Shown here piece after piece: positions 1 through 7,277 of a stretch of 64,000 nucleotides of DNA. The stretch is from contig CAJNDD010000003.1 of assembly GCA_905221435.1 (NCBI GenBank), positions 53,145 to 117,144 on the forward strand, in the 5' to 3' direction. This DNA comes from a bacterium (GTDB lineage Bacteria > Bacillota > Bacilli > Lactobacillales > Streptococcaceae). The position numbers and the translations under genes were made by a program. The notes beneath the pieces are model-generated. The model saw only the letters and a list, made by a program, of their open reading frames with translations, did no database searches and had not been told where the DNA came from. Each line of letters starts with the position of its first letter. The first letter of the stretch is position 1.

Positions 1-186
1 CACAGACTTTATATATTGCCCTTGACTGTCTATGTCTGCAATAATTTCTCTCTTGATAGAATCCTCATGATCATGAATAAACTTACCTGTGTTCCCAATC
101 GGCACCCTAATAAACAAATAAGACAAAGCAAGAATCATAAAGGGAACGGAAATCGCAAGGAATATCCACTTGTTCGTTTTTAACAT
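1..186 (-). CDS. Partial gene: N-terminus of a membrane-anchored protein of unknown function
   Basis: The reverse strand opens with ATG at 186, preceded by AGGAGA, and stays open for 62 codons to the window edge. The first ~28 residues are a basic start (MLKTNK) followed by one hydrophobic segment, then a polar stretch rich in D, E and K, as in a single-pass membrane or secreted protein with an extracellular domain. The rest of the gene lies outside the window. I do not recognise the family. It lies in the same orientation as the small peptide and DUF443-like genes to its right and may share their transcript. Confidence 0.6.
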   Translation of the reverse strand, partial: MLKTNKWIFLAISVPFMILALSYLFIRVPIGNTGKFIHDHEDSIKREIIADIDSQGQYIKSV

Positions 187-247
187 AATATCTCCTGATG
201 CTCATTTAAAAATCAGTTATAAAACAGCATTTATGCTTTTTTTCAAC

Positions 248-910
248 TTATAACTTTTCTATTTTTTCAAAAATAATCTCTTGCTTCTCGTAACTTTCTC
301 GGAGTGGTAACATACCTAAGATCACCGTAAAGAAACCCAAAAATAAAATACTGTTAATGATAAGGATAGAGGCCTCTGTCCCATTATCAGTAAATATATA
401 AAATGCTAAACATCCTATAACTGCAACAAAAAGAATAGGCAGAAGTTTATACAGTTTTAATTGACGTTGTGAGCTTGCTAGTTTGAAAACTATTTGATAC
501 TTCGTTTCTTTACTGGAAAGCTTTTGTTGAAGATTATGACGAACCACAAAAGCAATGAACCTGAAAGTAAGATAAGCTAAGACAATAGAGAGGAAAAACA
601 ATCCTAATTTAAAAGAAATATTATGGCTAATGTCGTAACTCTTAAAAACATTCGTAACAATTCTATAACAAGCTCCACCTATTGCTACACCTATTCCAAT
701 ACCAAGAGATTTGCTTATAGTTGGCGCTAGACTCTCAAATCGCATATCTCTTCTATCTAATTTTAAGCATTTGGCAGTAATTTCATTAGGAAGAGAACCC
801 CAGAAATAAGTTTTAGGACTAATACTAGTCATATCCAAAAGATATTTTTCACCGTCAACTTCTATGATTTTATGAAACGTTTTATTTGTTTCTTTAAATT
901 TTAATGCCAT
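248..910 (-). CDS. Multi-spanning membrane protein, DUF443-like
   Basis: This 220-residue protein has a soluble N-terminus (~75 aa, with a motif near VDGEKYLLDMTS) followed by about five hydrophobic segments in two clusters (roughly 65-130 and 155-205). The pattern resembles the DUF443 / tandem five-TM family known from staphylococci and streptococci, whose role is unsettled, though some members sit near bacteriocin loci. I place the start at ATG 910 because AGGTGG lies just upstream; a GTG three codons earlier overlaps that ribosome site. The start lies inside the end of the 34-aa ORF at 894-998, suggesting translational coupling. Family assignment is by pattern only. Confidence 0.6.
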   Translation of the reverse strand: MALKFKETNKTFHKIIEVDGEKYLLDMTSISPKTYFWGSLPNEITAKCLKLDRRDMRFESLAPTISKSLGIGIGVAIGGACYRIVTNVFKSYDISHNISFKLGLFFLSIVLAYLTFRFIAFVVRHNLQQKLSSKETKYQIVFKLASSQRQLKLYKLLPILFVAVIGCLAFYIFTDNGTEASILIINSILFLGFFTVILGMLPLRESYEKQEIIFEKIEKL

Positions 911-998
911 ATTTACCACCTAAATTACATCCATTCAGTGTATAAAGAGTCAGGACCATTAGCATTACACTAACAACCCAAAATAATCCTTTTTTCAT
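894..998 (-). CDS. Small lipopeptide-like ORF (34 aa)
   Basis: A short ORF with AGGAGA and an ATG at 998 encodes a positively charged start (MKKG), about 18 hydrophobic residues and a lipobox-like LNGC near residues 21-24, followed by only ten residues. Its stop codon lies within the start region of the downstream DUF443-like gene, and its last codons contain that gene's ribosome site, so the two look coupled. It could be a secreted lipopeptide, a signal-type peptide or only a leader that couples translation. The clean ribosome site and signal-like composition favour a real gene; function is unknown. Confidence 0.5.
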   Translation of the reverse strand: MKKGLFWVVSVMLMVLTLYTLNGCNLGGKYGIKI

Positions 999-1074
999 TT
1001 CTTTCTCCTAAACATTCTACGTCTATTATACCACACCTCCATTTTCATCTGAAGTAGTTTCAATTTTAAGACAA

Positions 1075-1099
1075 GAAAAAAACACTGATCCTTCAGTGC
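1075..1099 (-). terminator. Probable original terminator of tRNA-Arg, displaced by the element
   Basis: A 6-bp stem (CACTGA / TCAGTG) is followed on the minus strand by a run of eight T. It lies just beyond the left att core, so in an unoccupied chromosome it would sit about 20 bases after the 3' end of tRNA-Arg. The inserted element now separates the two by 9 kb. Confidence 0.55.
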
Positions 1100-1115
1100 T
1101 TTTTGATTGAATTAC

Positions 1116-1127
1116 TGCCCCCTGCAG
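1116..1127. repeat. attL core (12 bp)
   Basis: TGCCCCCTGCAG is identical to the 3' end of the tRNA-Arg gene at 10153-10164 and marks the left boundary of the element. Only 12 bases match; flanks differ at once on both sides. Confidence 0.75.
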
Positions 1128-1263
1128 TCGATTTAGAGTTAAAATAAGTAAAAATGAGTAACAAAAATATTGATAAATCAAGGTTTTGCCACTCTCTAAA
1201 TCGTATGTAAAAATAAAAGGTAGAACAAAAGTAGAACAGATTATTATTTTTCTTCTTTATCAC

Positions 1264-1292
1264 AAAATCTCCCTACGCTAGTAAGGAGATTT
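1264..1292 (-). terminator. Terminator of the surface-exclusion protein gene
   Basis: An 8-bp stem (AAATCTCC / GGAGATTT) with a 12-base loop lies just after the stop codon of the LPXTG gene on the minus strand; the T-run is short. Confidence 0.55.
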
Positions 1293-1297
1293 ATTTT

Positions 1298-4000
1298 TTA
1301 TTGTGATTTTTTGCGTTTACGGTATACAAGACCGATAGAAGATAAAGCTGTGATAATCGTAAGAGTAGCAGTATTAGTACGCTTTTCTCCTGTATTTGGA
1401 AGTTGTTTCTTAGGTTCTGCTTTTGCATTTGTAGCTTGTGCAGGAGCTTGATATGTTTTATCGTCTTTAGTTCCCACTGTCGCAACTACAGCCTTATTTT
1501 GAGCCTTAGCATCCACAACATCAACTACTTTACCGTTAGCATCAAATACTTCCTTAGGTTGACCACCTGCTTTACGGATTGCATCTTCTTTGTCTTTCAA
1601 AGCTTGCAAGCGTTTTTGTTCTGCAAGGTATGCGTCATGGTCGGCTTTAAGTTGCTTGAAGTTCTCATACCCACGAGCCTTAGCTTCAGCGATACCCTCA
1701 AGACGAGCTAACTCGTCCTTAGCAGTCTCCAACTCAGCACGAAGTACACCAAGCTTGGATTTGGCATCAGTAAGCTTTTTATCCAAAGCTTTAAGGACTT
1801 CATCACGCTTAGTAAGGGCAAGATTAAGAACTGTATAGGTATCAGTAGCCTCTTTAGACGCTTCACGTTTGCGAGCAAGGTCTTCACCTGCTGACTTACG
1901 AGCCAAGACTGCTACATCATGAGCCTTAGTAAGAACTTCCAATTCACCTTTGGCAGTTTCAAGAGCCTTGTCTGCTGAGGCTTTCTCAGCTTTGGCAGTT
2001 TCAAGAGCCTTTTTAGCTTCAGAAAGAGACTTATTCTTGTCTGCTGCATTTGATTCAGCAATTGCAAGTACCTCTTTAGCAGTGTTCCAAGCTTCAGTGT
2101 CTTCTTTCAACTGAGCTTTAGCTTCTTCAAGAGCCTTTTCAAGAGCTGGGACATCAATCTTGTCCATTCGGATGTCAGATAAGTGACTACGAGCAGAGAA
2201 TAGTTCAGAGTCAGCTTTACCGTACTTAGACTTAGCAAGATATACCCCATTTTCAGCATCTTTAAGTTCTGTATAAGCGTCGATGTACGCTTTTTGAGCC
2301 GCCTCAACTGCCTTTTCGTCTACCTTTGTTGTAGTTGAGGTAGTTTCTTGAGGAGCTGACAAAGTGATGGAAGCTTCATAACCCTTAGTTGTGTAACTAC
2401 CTAGATATCCGATACCCACTCCAATGTTAGTCTTGTCAGAGTCACGCAACCCAAGAAGAGAAAGTGCACTACTGTAACGCTCTTCACTTGATGTATTTTC
2501 ATTAACACCCATTAGAGCATTTACGATACCTTGGTACATAACTTGCTTAATGTGAGCCATAGTGGTTACTTTCTTACCAAGACCTAAGAAGTCTGGAATC
2601 ATCTTAGAACGAATTGCAAGGGATGGTACATTTACATTAGACTCATTCTTAGCAAGTTCGTACTTCTCTTTGATACCTTTAGTGTTGTGTTTGCTATACT
2701 CACCACTGTTAGCACTAGTGAAAGCATTAGCGTAGTTGTTAAAGGCTTCAGCCAATTTAAGAGAACTTTCAGTAACCTTGAGAGGTTTAGTACCAACCTT
2801 AGCACGCAAATCATTGATAATTGAAGCTGCATAGTAAGCCAACTGGATTTGTTGTTCTTTAGTTAGGTGTTGGAAGTCAGCAATTTCTGTTGCGTCCTTG
2901 TCTTCTGAACCATAAGGAACCCCGTTTAACTCTCCCGTTGAGTTGAAGTCTTTAAGAGATTTAGCACCTACTCCCGTTTCTTCGTCCATATAAGGAGTCT
3001 TAAGAGCTGCCTTACGAACTGCATCTACAGTACCTGTACCGTTAGCAAGAGCCTTGATTGCATCGATATACCCCTGAGAAAGAGCTGGAGCATAACCTAC
3101 TTTATAAGGAGTTACACCATCTTTTTGAATTAGTCGGTACTCCTCATCGCTAACTGTAGTTGTTTCAGTAACACCTTGTTTAGCTACGTTAAGAGCTGAT
3201 TTAGCTTTTTTAACTGCTTCTTCTTTGGAAGCTTGGTTAGCATTAGCATCGTTAAGTTCTTTGGTAGCTTGAGATAACTTAGATTCAGCATCAGATACTT
3301 TCTTTTGAGTATCTTTCATAGCCTGTTCTTTGTTTGCTACAGCCTTCTTACCGTCGTCAAGTTTCTTCTGAGCCTCATCTACTGCTCGAGTATCAACTCT
3401 TACCTTGACTTCAAGAGAGTAAGCTCTTTTCTGAAGTTCAAGATTATCCCAAGTAGTAGTTGAAACAGAGTCTACCTTCTTCTGAGCGCTATCTACCTTA
3501 TTAGCTGCATCAGTTGCAGTTTTCTCAGCTTTAGATACTACCTTAGTTTGGTCTTCAACCTTTTCAGCAGTTGCAGATACAGACTTATCGGCATCAGCTA
3601 GAGTCTTCTCAGCAGTCGCAAGCTCACTGGCTTTCTTGTCAGCGTCAGCCTTGGCTTCAACTACCTTTTGAGGTGTAACAGTCTTAGCTTCTTCTACCTT
3701 TTTAGTAGTTTCAGCGATAGTCTTTTCAACGTTAGCAATGTTTGCTTCAGTAGATGAAACAACTTCTTTTTGCTTAGATACATCCTGATTAGCCTTATCT
3801 GATTCAGCTTTAGCCTTATCTACGTCCGTTTGACTAGGAACTTTAGCAACAACCTTAGTTGCAGGCTTATTAACCGCAACCTCAGTCTCATTAGCTGATA
3901 CAGTAGTAGATACCCCAAAAGCCGTAAGTGCTAAAGTAGAAACTACTGCACCAGTACGCAACTTTTTGATGGTGCCGTGACCTTGTGTGTTTGATTCCAT
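1298..4000 (-). CDS. LPXTG-anchored SEC10/PgrA-type surface exclusion protein
   Basis: This 900-residue protein has a signal peptide (KLRTGAVVSTLALTAFG, cleavage near VSANE), a long Ala/Lys/Glu coiled coil (~50-280), a central globular domain (~300-560), a second coiled coil (~570-830) and a sorting signal LPNTG at ~867-871 followed by a hydrophobic segment and a basic tail. The central region (with LTKEQQIQLAYYAASIINDL) matches the CAP-like domain of the SEC10/PgrA surface exclusion family of enterococcal conjugative plasmids, where such proteins sit on the recipient wall and block uptake of the same element. ATG 4000 has a good AAGGAG site. It is the largest gene of the element and divergent from the XRE gene at 4144. 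An adhesin role is an alternative. Confidence 0.82.
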   Translation of the reverse strand: MESNTQGHGTIKKLRTGAVVSTLALTAFGVSTTVSANETEVAVNKPATKVVAKVPSQTDVDKAKAESDKANQDVSKQKEVVSSTEANIANVEKTIAETTKKVEEAKTVTPQKVVEAKADADKKASELATAEKTLADADKSVSATAEKVEDQTKVVSKAEKTATDAANKVDSAQKKVDSVSTTTWDNLELQKRAYSLEVKVRVDTRAVDEAQKKLDDGKKAVANKEQAMKDTQKKVSDAESKLSQATKELNDANANQASKEEAVKKAKSALNVAKQGVTETTTVSDEEYRLIQKDGVTPYKVGYAPALSQGYIDAIKALANGTGTVDAVRKAALKTPYMDEETGVGAKSLKDFNSTGELNGVPYGSEDKDATEIADFQHLTKEQQIQLAYYAASIINDLRAKVGTKPLKVTESSLKLAEAFNNYANAFTSANSGEYSKHNTKGIKEKYELAKNESNVNVPSLAIRSKMIPDFLGLGKKVTTMAHIKQVMYQGIVNALMGVNENTSSEERYSSALSLLGLRDSDKTNIGVGIGYLGSYTTKGYEASITLSAPQETTSTTTKVDEKAVEAAQKAYIDAYTELKDAENGVYLAKSKYGKADSELFSARSHLSDIRMDKIDVPALEKALEEAKAQLKEDTEAWNTAKEVLAIAESNAADKNKSLSEAKKALETAKAEKASADKALETAKGELEVLTKAHDVAVLARKSAGEDLARKREASKEATDTYTVLNLALTKRDEVLKALDKKLTDAKSKLGVLRAELETAKDELARLEGIAEAKARGYENFKQLKADHDAYLAEQKRLQALKDKEDAIRKAGGQPKEVFDANGKVVDVVDAKAQNKAVVATVGTKDDKTYQAPAQATNAKAEPKKQLPNTGEKRTNTATLTIITALSSIGLVYRKRKKSQ

Positions 4001-4044
4001 CTATAAACTCCTTTTGATAGTTTTATAGTCCTATTTTATCACAT

Positions 4045-4070
4045 GTTATAGTATTTTAAAACTATATAAC
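4045..4070. promoter_or_regulatory. Imperfect palindrome, candidate operator between the divergent surface-protein and XRE genes
   Basis: GTTATAGT and ACTATATAAC flank an AT-rich centre, and a further TTTTATAG half-like sequence lies at 4021-4028. The palindrome overlaps a possible minus-strand promoter (TTTTAA, 17-base gap, TAAAAT) for the surface protein. It is a plausible binding site for the adjacent XRE regulator; this is inference. Confidence 0.4.
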
Positions 4071-4143
4071 TGTTTTTTTCTCTTTTTAAGTAGTTTTTAA
4101 AGGACACAAATTTCAGTATGATAGGATTTAAAGAGGTACTGAG

Positions 4144-4479
4144 ATGACAAAAATGAACCTACAATCCTATATCAGCAAGCGAATCCGCTTACTGAGATTG
4201 CAAAAAAATATCACCCAACAGCAACTAGAGGAGCTGGCGGACTTACCATTAAAATATACTTATAAATTAGAAAACCTTGAACCAAATATCAAAATCAAAA
4301 CCCTTGAAAAAATCATGGACGCTCTTGATACAGATATAGAAAGTTTCTTTGACATTTCTCTGACTGAAAGTAATCCGCTGATAAATCAATTATTGTTTAA
4401 GCTGGAAAAATTAGCACCTAGTAAGCAAGAGAGGGTCACAAAACTTTTGATTGATTTCCTAGATGAGATAGAAAAATAA
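4144..4479 (+). CDS. XRE-family helix-turn-helix regulator
   Basis: This 111-residue protein has an N-terminal HTH_3 fold (~10-65) with the usual pattern (IRLLRLQKNITQQQLEELAD, then a recognition helix and IKTLEKIMDALD). The C-terminal ~40 residues are helical and may mediate dimerization. The start has an AGAGGT site. It is transcribed away from the surface-exclusion gene across a 143-base divergent promoter region, a common layout for a local repressor, so control of that gene is inferred. It ends at a bidirectional terminator. Confidence 0.8.
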   Translation: MTKMNLQSYISKRIRLLRLQKNITQQQLEELADLPLKYTYKLENLEPNIKIKTLEKIMDALDTDIESFFDISLTESNPLINQLLFKLEKLAPSKQERVTKLLIDFLDEIEK

Positions 4480-4512
4480 GCCAAGTCACATATAGCATGA
4501 CTTGGCTTTTTT
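4478..4512. terminator. Bidirectional terminator between converging genes
   Basis: An 11-bp perfect stem (AAGCCAAGTCA / TGACTTGGCTT) with T-runs on both strands separates the XRE gene from the converging gene at 4518. Confidence 0.85.
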
Positions 4513-4517
4513 AAATT

Positions 4518-5150
4518 CTATTTCAAGTAGTTATCCAATCCATTTCGCTCTTGTACGTCCTTGATAAAGCTCTCTATATTATCCCAATCCTCGTAATCAT
4601 CAGCAATCTTAAATGTGTCAAGACGATTAGCTACTTGAGAAAATATTTCAATGTTTTCTTCGGATTCAAATATCTTTTCGACTAAAGGTAGATATTCGAG
4701 AACTTTGGTTAGTAAGCTCTTATTTGCTAATAGCATAGGTAAAGCAAAATGACGATTGCTATCTTTTTTCATGCTTTCTAGCAGTTTAGGAAATTCTTTA
4801 TTTTCAATACGCTTTTCAATGATGTTTGTAACTTTATCCATTGTTTTAGAATCATTTTCTTGAATAGCTTGACAGATATTTTCAGCTAATTCATAAAATT
4901 CTTCATTTTTCATGATAGCATTATAAGATTTTTGACTGATATATGCTGTAGTAGATGTCGGCATACCAAAGTAAATTTTTTCAAGAGTTTTGAAACCTAC
5001 TTCACCATACAATTCATCTTCTACATATCTTAAGACAGCTTGGTAAGTATCTGTTTCTCCCTCTAATTCTTGATATTCTTTAAAGCTATCTAGTTCTTCA
5101 ACCAGATTCAAGACAACACATGCGATTAATAATTCTTCTTTATACTTCAT
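4518..5150 (-). CDS. Hypothetical protein of the element (210 aa)
   Basis: This is an acidic, Leu/Glu-rich, probably all-helical cytoplasmic protein without signal peptide or membrane segment. The ATG at 5150 has a GGAGTT site. I do not recognise a domain. It lies between the regulator/surface-protein pair and the repeat region, on the opposite strand to the mobilization genes, as accessory cargo often does. Confidence 0.65.
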   Translation of the reverse strand: MKYKEELLIACVVLNLVEELDSFKEYQELEGETDTYQAVLRYVEDELYGEVGFKTLEKIYFGMPTSTTAYISQKSYNAIMKNEEFYELAENICQAIQENDSKTMDKVTNIIEKRIENKEFPKLLESMKKDSNRHFALPMLLANKSLLTKVLEYLPLVEKIFESEENIEIFSQVANRLDTFKIADDYEDWDNIESFIKDVQERNGLDNYLK

Positions 5151-5174
5151 ATTGAACTCCTTAATAATTTAAGA

Positions 5175-5327
5175 TTGTACACATGGTAACATTTTTGAGA
5201 GACAACTTCAATAGCAGTTAGGGTAAGCTTTGAAAAGCCTATTAAATCAAGTTTTTTTGTTAGGGGTGACGATACAGGGTATATGATTTACTATGATACT
5301 GTAAGCTAGTTCTTACAAAAAATCTTG
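5175..5327. repeat. Direct repeat, copy 1 (~153 bp)
   Basis: This copy matches 5341-5491 over its full length with scattered substitutions. The best kept parts are GGGGTGACGATAC and the hairpin GTAAG-CTAGTT-CTTAC near its end. The position beside replication/mobilization genes suggests an origin, regulatory or RNA element; function unknown. Confidence 0.8.
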
Positions 5328-5340
5328 TAATAAATTAAAT

Positions 5341-5491
5341 TTGTCACACAGTAGCATTTTTGAAAGGAAATGTCAATAGCGATTAGGGAAGCTTTGAAAA
5401 GCCTATTAAATCAAGCTTTTTTGTTAGGGGTGACGATACGGGTTATATGATTTACTATAATACTGTAAGCTAGTTCTTACAAAAAATCTTG
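5341..5491. repeat. Direct repeat, copy 2 (~151 bp)
   Basis: Second copy, separated from the first by a 13-base AT spacer. It keeps the same internal hairpin and ends with the same run (CTTACAAAAAATCTTG). A short extra palindrome-like CTTG..CAAG follows at 5488-5507. Confidence 0.8.
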
Positions 5492-5613
5492 CTCGATTCT
5501 TAGCAAGTAAGAAAGTAGGTGATTATCATGTACTAAGAAATAAGTAGCAAAGATATTGACAAAAATTATTTCGCTTTGTCATCTAACTATAGAAATTTTG
5601 AGGATTTTTAAAA

Positions 5614-5916
5614 ATGGAAATTTCAAGAATGGTAATTAAAGGTCAATGTCTAGGTGTCGGAGAATGGAAAGACTATGCTACACAAGAGATATTTGGTTCT
5701 ACTCTAGACCTAGGTTTTCGAACTGCAAACGGTAGATTTTCAATGCAATCTATTAAAGTTCAGAACATTGATTCACGAGATTTCGAATCTTATGTTGATT
5801 CTATTATTGAACTAGATTTGACAGATTGCACAGTATCAGCTTACAGTCAGGGTTCACGCTCTATATTATCTATTAGAGCAAAGAATGCAGAAGTGCAAGG
5901 GGTCATTGATTTATAG
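5614..5916 (+). CDS. Hypothetical protein, first gene of the mobilization operon (100 aa)
   Basis: A small soluble protein predicted mostly beta, beginning MEISRMVIKGQCLG. A GAGGATT site precedes the start. By position (first gene ahead of the coupling ATPase) it corresponds to the small YdcP/Orf22-23-like proteins of Tn916 relatives, but I see no residue pattern that proves homology. Same strand as the ATPase and relaxase genes; probably co-transcribed. Confidence 0.6.
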   Translation: MEISRMVIKGQCLGVGEWKDYATQEIFGSTLDLGFRTANGRFSMQSIKVQNIDSRDFESYVDSIIELDLTDCTVSAYSQGSRSILSIRAKNAEVQGVIDL

Positions 5917-5963
5917 TATAACAGAGGAAGTTTTCCCTTCCTCTGTCAGAAAGAAGGTAAACA

Positions 5964-6422
5964 ATGTATACAATTTTATTCACCATCATTCTCAGTCTGT
6001 TATGGCTTTTTTATAAATACGTTGAAATACAGCAAAGGAATATACAAGAAAAGATTCTCAATCTGTATATAGGTAACATCGAAACTGACATAGAGCAGGT
6101 TATAGAAAAGACAGCTTCTTTATCAGGGCAGAAGTTACTGCTTAATAATCGCTATATTCGGAATATTGGAAGTTCTGCAACACAAGATTCTCATGTTTGG
6201 AGCTTTCCCATTATGCTAGCTAGTAAGCCTGATAACGAAGAAGAAGGCTACATTCAGCAGGTGTTTTTAGTTCAACTTGACAAGTATATAAGGGGAACAA
6301 ACTGCATGGCTCAATGGTCAGACAAGAACCACCGCCTGATAGTCAATCCAACTTTTGGAGATATTTTACGATATAACAATCAGTATCATATCAATCTGCA
6401 ACTAGAGTTCTTATACAATTAA
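5964..6422 (+). CDS. Single-pass membrane protein of the mobilization operon (152 aa)
   Basis: Residues ~3-20 form one hydrophobic segment (MYTILFTIILSLLWLFYKYV), followed by a soluble ~130-residue domain. An AGAAGG site precedes ATG 5964. It lies 14 bases ahead of the FtsK-like gene, suggesting it may act with that ATPase at the membrane; the ATPase itself has no membrane segment, so this protein could serve as its anchor. No known domain recognised. Confidence 0.6.
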   Translation: MYTILFTIILSLLWLFYKYVEIQQRNIQEKILNLYIGNIETDIEQVIEKTASLSGQKLLLNNRYIRNIGSSATQDSHVWSFPIMLASKPDNEEEGYIQQVFLVQLDKYIRGTNCMAQWSDKNHRLIVNPTFGDILRYNNQYHINLQLEFLYN

Positions 6423-6436
6423 AAGGTGGTATAAAA

Positions 6437-7159
6437 GTGAAGTGTTTTAAAGACAAGAGACTATTTGACGAGGGATATTCATTTGATTGGGATATTCCTG
6501 TAGAGAGAGTCCCGCATGCTCTGATAGTTGGTGCGAGTGGGGCTGGCAAGACATTTGCTACTAAGCTTTTTCTCGCCAGCTTTGCTTATTCCTACCCAGA
6601 TAGTCAATTTTTAATAGCTGATTATAAGGCAGATTCAGATTTTGCATTCTTAGAAAATTCTCTAGCTTTTAAGAAGTTTGAGACTGTCTCAGAAATCCTA
6701 TTTAAGGGGTTAGAGATTCTTGAGAAACGACAAAGAGGTCAAGATATTTCTCGTAATTTTATTTTGATTTGTTTTGATGAATTTAATGCTTGGCAGAACA
6801 GTCTGGACAGAAAAGCTCGTGAACAAGCAATTAAAGATTTTACTCGTCTGATACAGTTAGGTCGTTCGTTTAAAATTTATGTAGCCGTTGCCCAACAAGA
6901 TGCACACAAAAACTCTCTGAGCTTGTCTAGAGATTCTATAGGCACAGTTATAGCTTTAGGGAAACTATCTAAAGAAACTATATCCATGCTTTTTTCAGAT
7001 GAGAAAGAGAGCATAATCTCAAATAACCCTAGAGGAGTAGGATATATGAAAATAGGTGGGAAAAGTAGTCGTCTTATAGTAGTGCCTAGTTATAAGATAA
7101 TACCTATAGAGAGATTAATAAAAAAGGCAGTTGAACGCTCCAATTGTTACTTTGAATAA
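6437..7159 (+). CDS. FtsK/SpoIIIE (TcpA-type) DNA-transfer coupling ATPase, short form
   Basis: The 240-residue protein is a bare motor domain: Walker A GASGAGKT at residues 32-39, Walker B ILICFDEF near 112-119, and a RecA-like end. Family members in ICEs (e.g. Tn916 Orf21) are about twice as long and carry N-terminal membrane segments, which are missing here. It would pump relaxase-bound DNA to a secretion channel supplied by a helper element. The start is GTG with AGGTGG 7 bases upstream. It precedes the relaxase gene, the same order as orf21-orf20. Confidence 0.78.
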   Translation: MKCFKDKRLFDEGYSFDWDIPVERVPHALIVGASGAGKTFATKLFLASFAYSYPDSQFLIADYKADSDFAFLENSLAFKKFETVSEILFKGLEILEKRQRGQDISRNFILICFDEFNAWQNSLDRKAREQAIKDFTRLIQLGRSFKIYVAVAQQDAHKNSLSLSRDSIGTVIALGKLSKETISMLFSDEKESIISNNPRGVGYMKIGGKSSRLIVVPSYKIIPIERLIKKAVERSNCYFE

Positions 7160-7164
7160 AAAAT

Positions 7165-7244
7165 TCCAGTTGTCTCACTGTAGCCGTGAGGCGAAGGTGG
7201 GGACAACTGGATAAATATCTTTAATATGGGTAGTGTAATCACCC
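7165..7244. other. Hairpin cluster, candidate origin of transfer (oriT)
   Basis: Between the coupling ATPase and the relaxase, a perfect 10-bp inverted repeat (TCCAGTTGTC at 7165-7174, GACAACTGGA at 7202-7211) encloses a second hairpin (CTCAC / GTGAG), followed by GGGT...ACCC at 7228-7244. In Tn916 oriT lies between orf21 and orf20, the same place. The position and symmetry support oriT; the nick site is not identified. Confidence 0.5.
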
Positions 7245-7277
7245 ACGTTCCGTATAAAAATAGAAAGTAGAATAACT

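Larger units (their letters stand above)
999..1297. other. Gene-less stretch at the left end of the element
   Basis: These ~300 bases hold the tRNA terminator hairpin (1075-1099), the 12-bp att core (1116-1127), an AT-rich element end (1128-1260) and the terminator of the surface-protein gene (1264-1292). I see no convincing ORF. Confidence 0.6.
5151..5613. other. Gene-less region holding two ~150-bp direct repeats and the upstream region of the mobilization genes
   Basis: No ORF with a ribosome site is seen. Two diverged copies of one sequence fill 5175-5491; a TTGACA box at 5556-5561 lies ahead of the gene at 5614, but I find no clear -10 at the right distance. Confidence 0.6.

Noticed and set aside
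1403..1838. Open frames on the plus strand inside the surface-exclusion gene
   Set aside because: They are antisense shadows of a Lys/Ala-rich coding region, without ribosome sites.
5175..5491. CRISPR array
   Set aside because: Only two long diverged repeats with a 13-base gap; no short regular repeats, spacers or cas genes.
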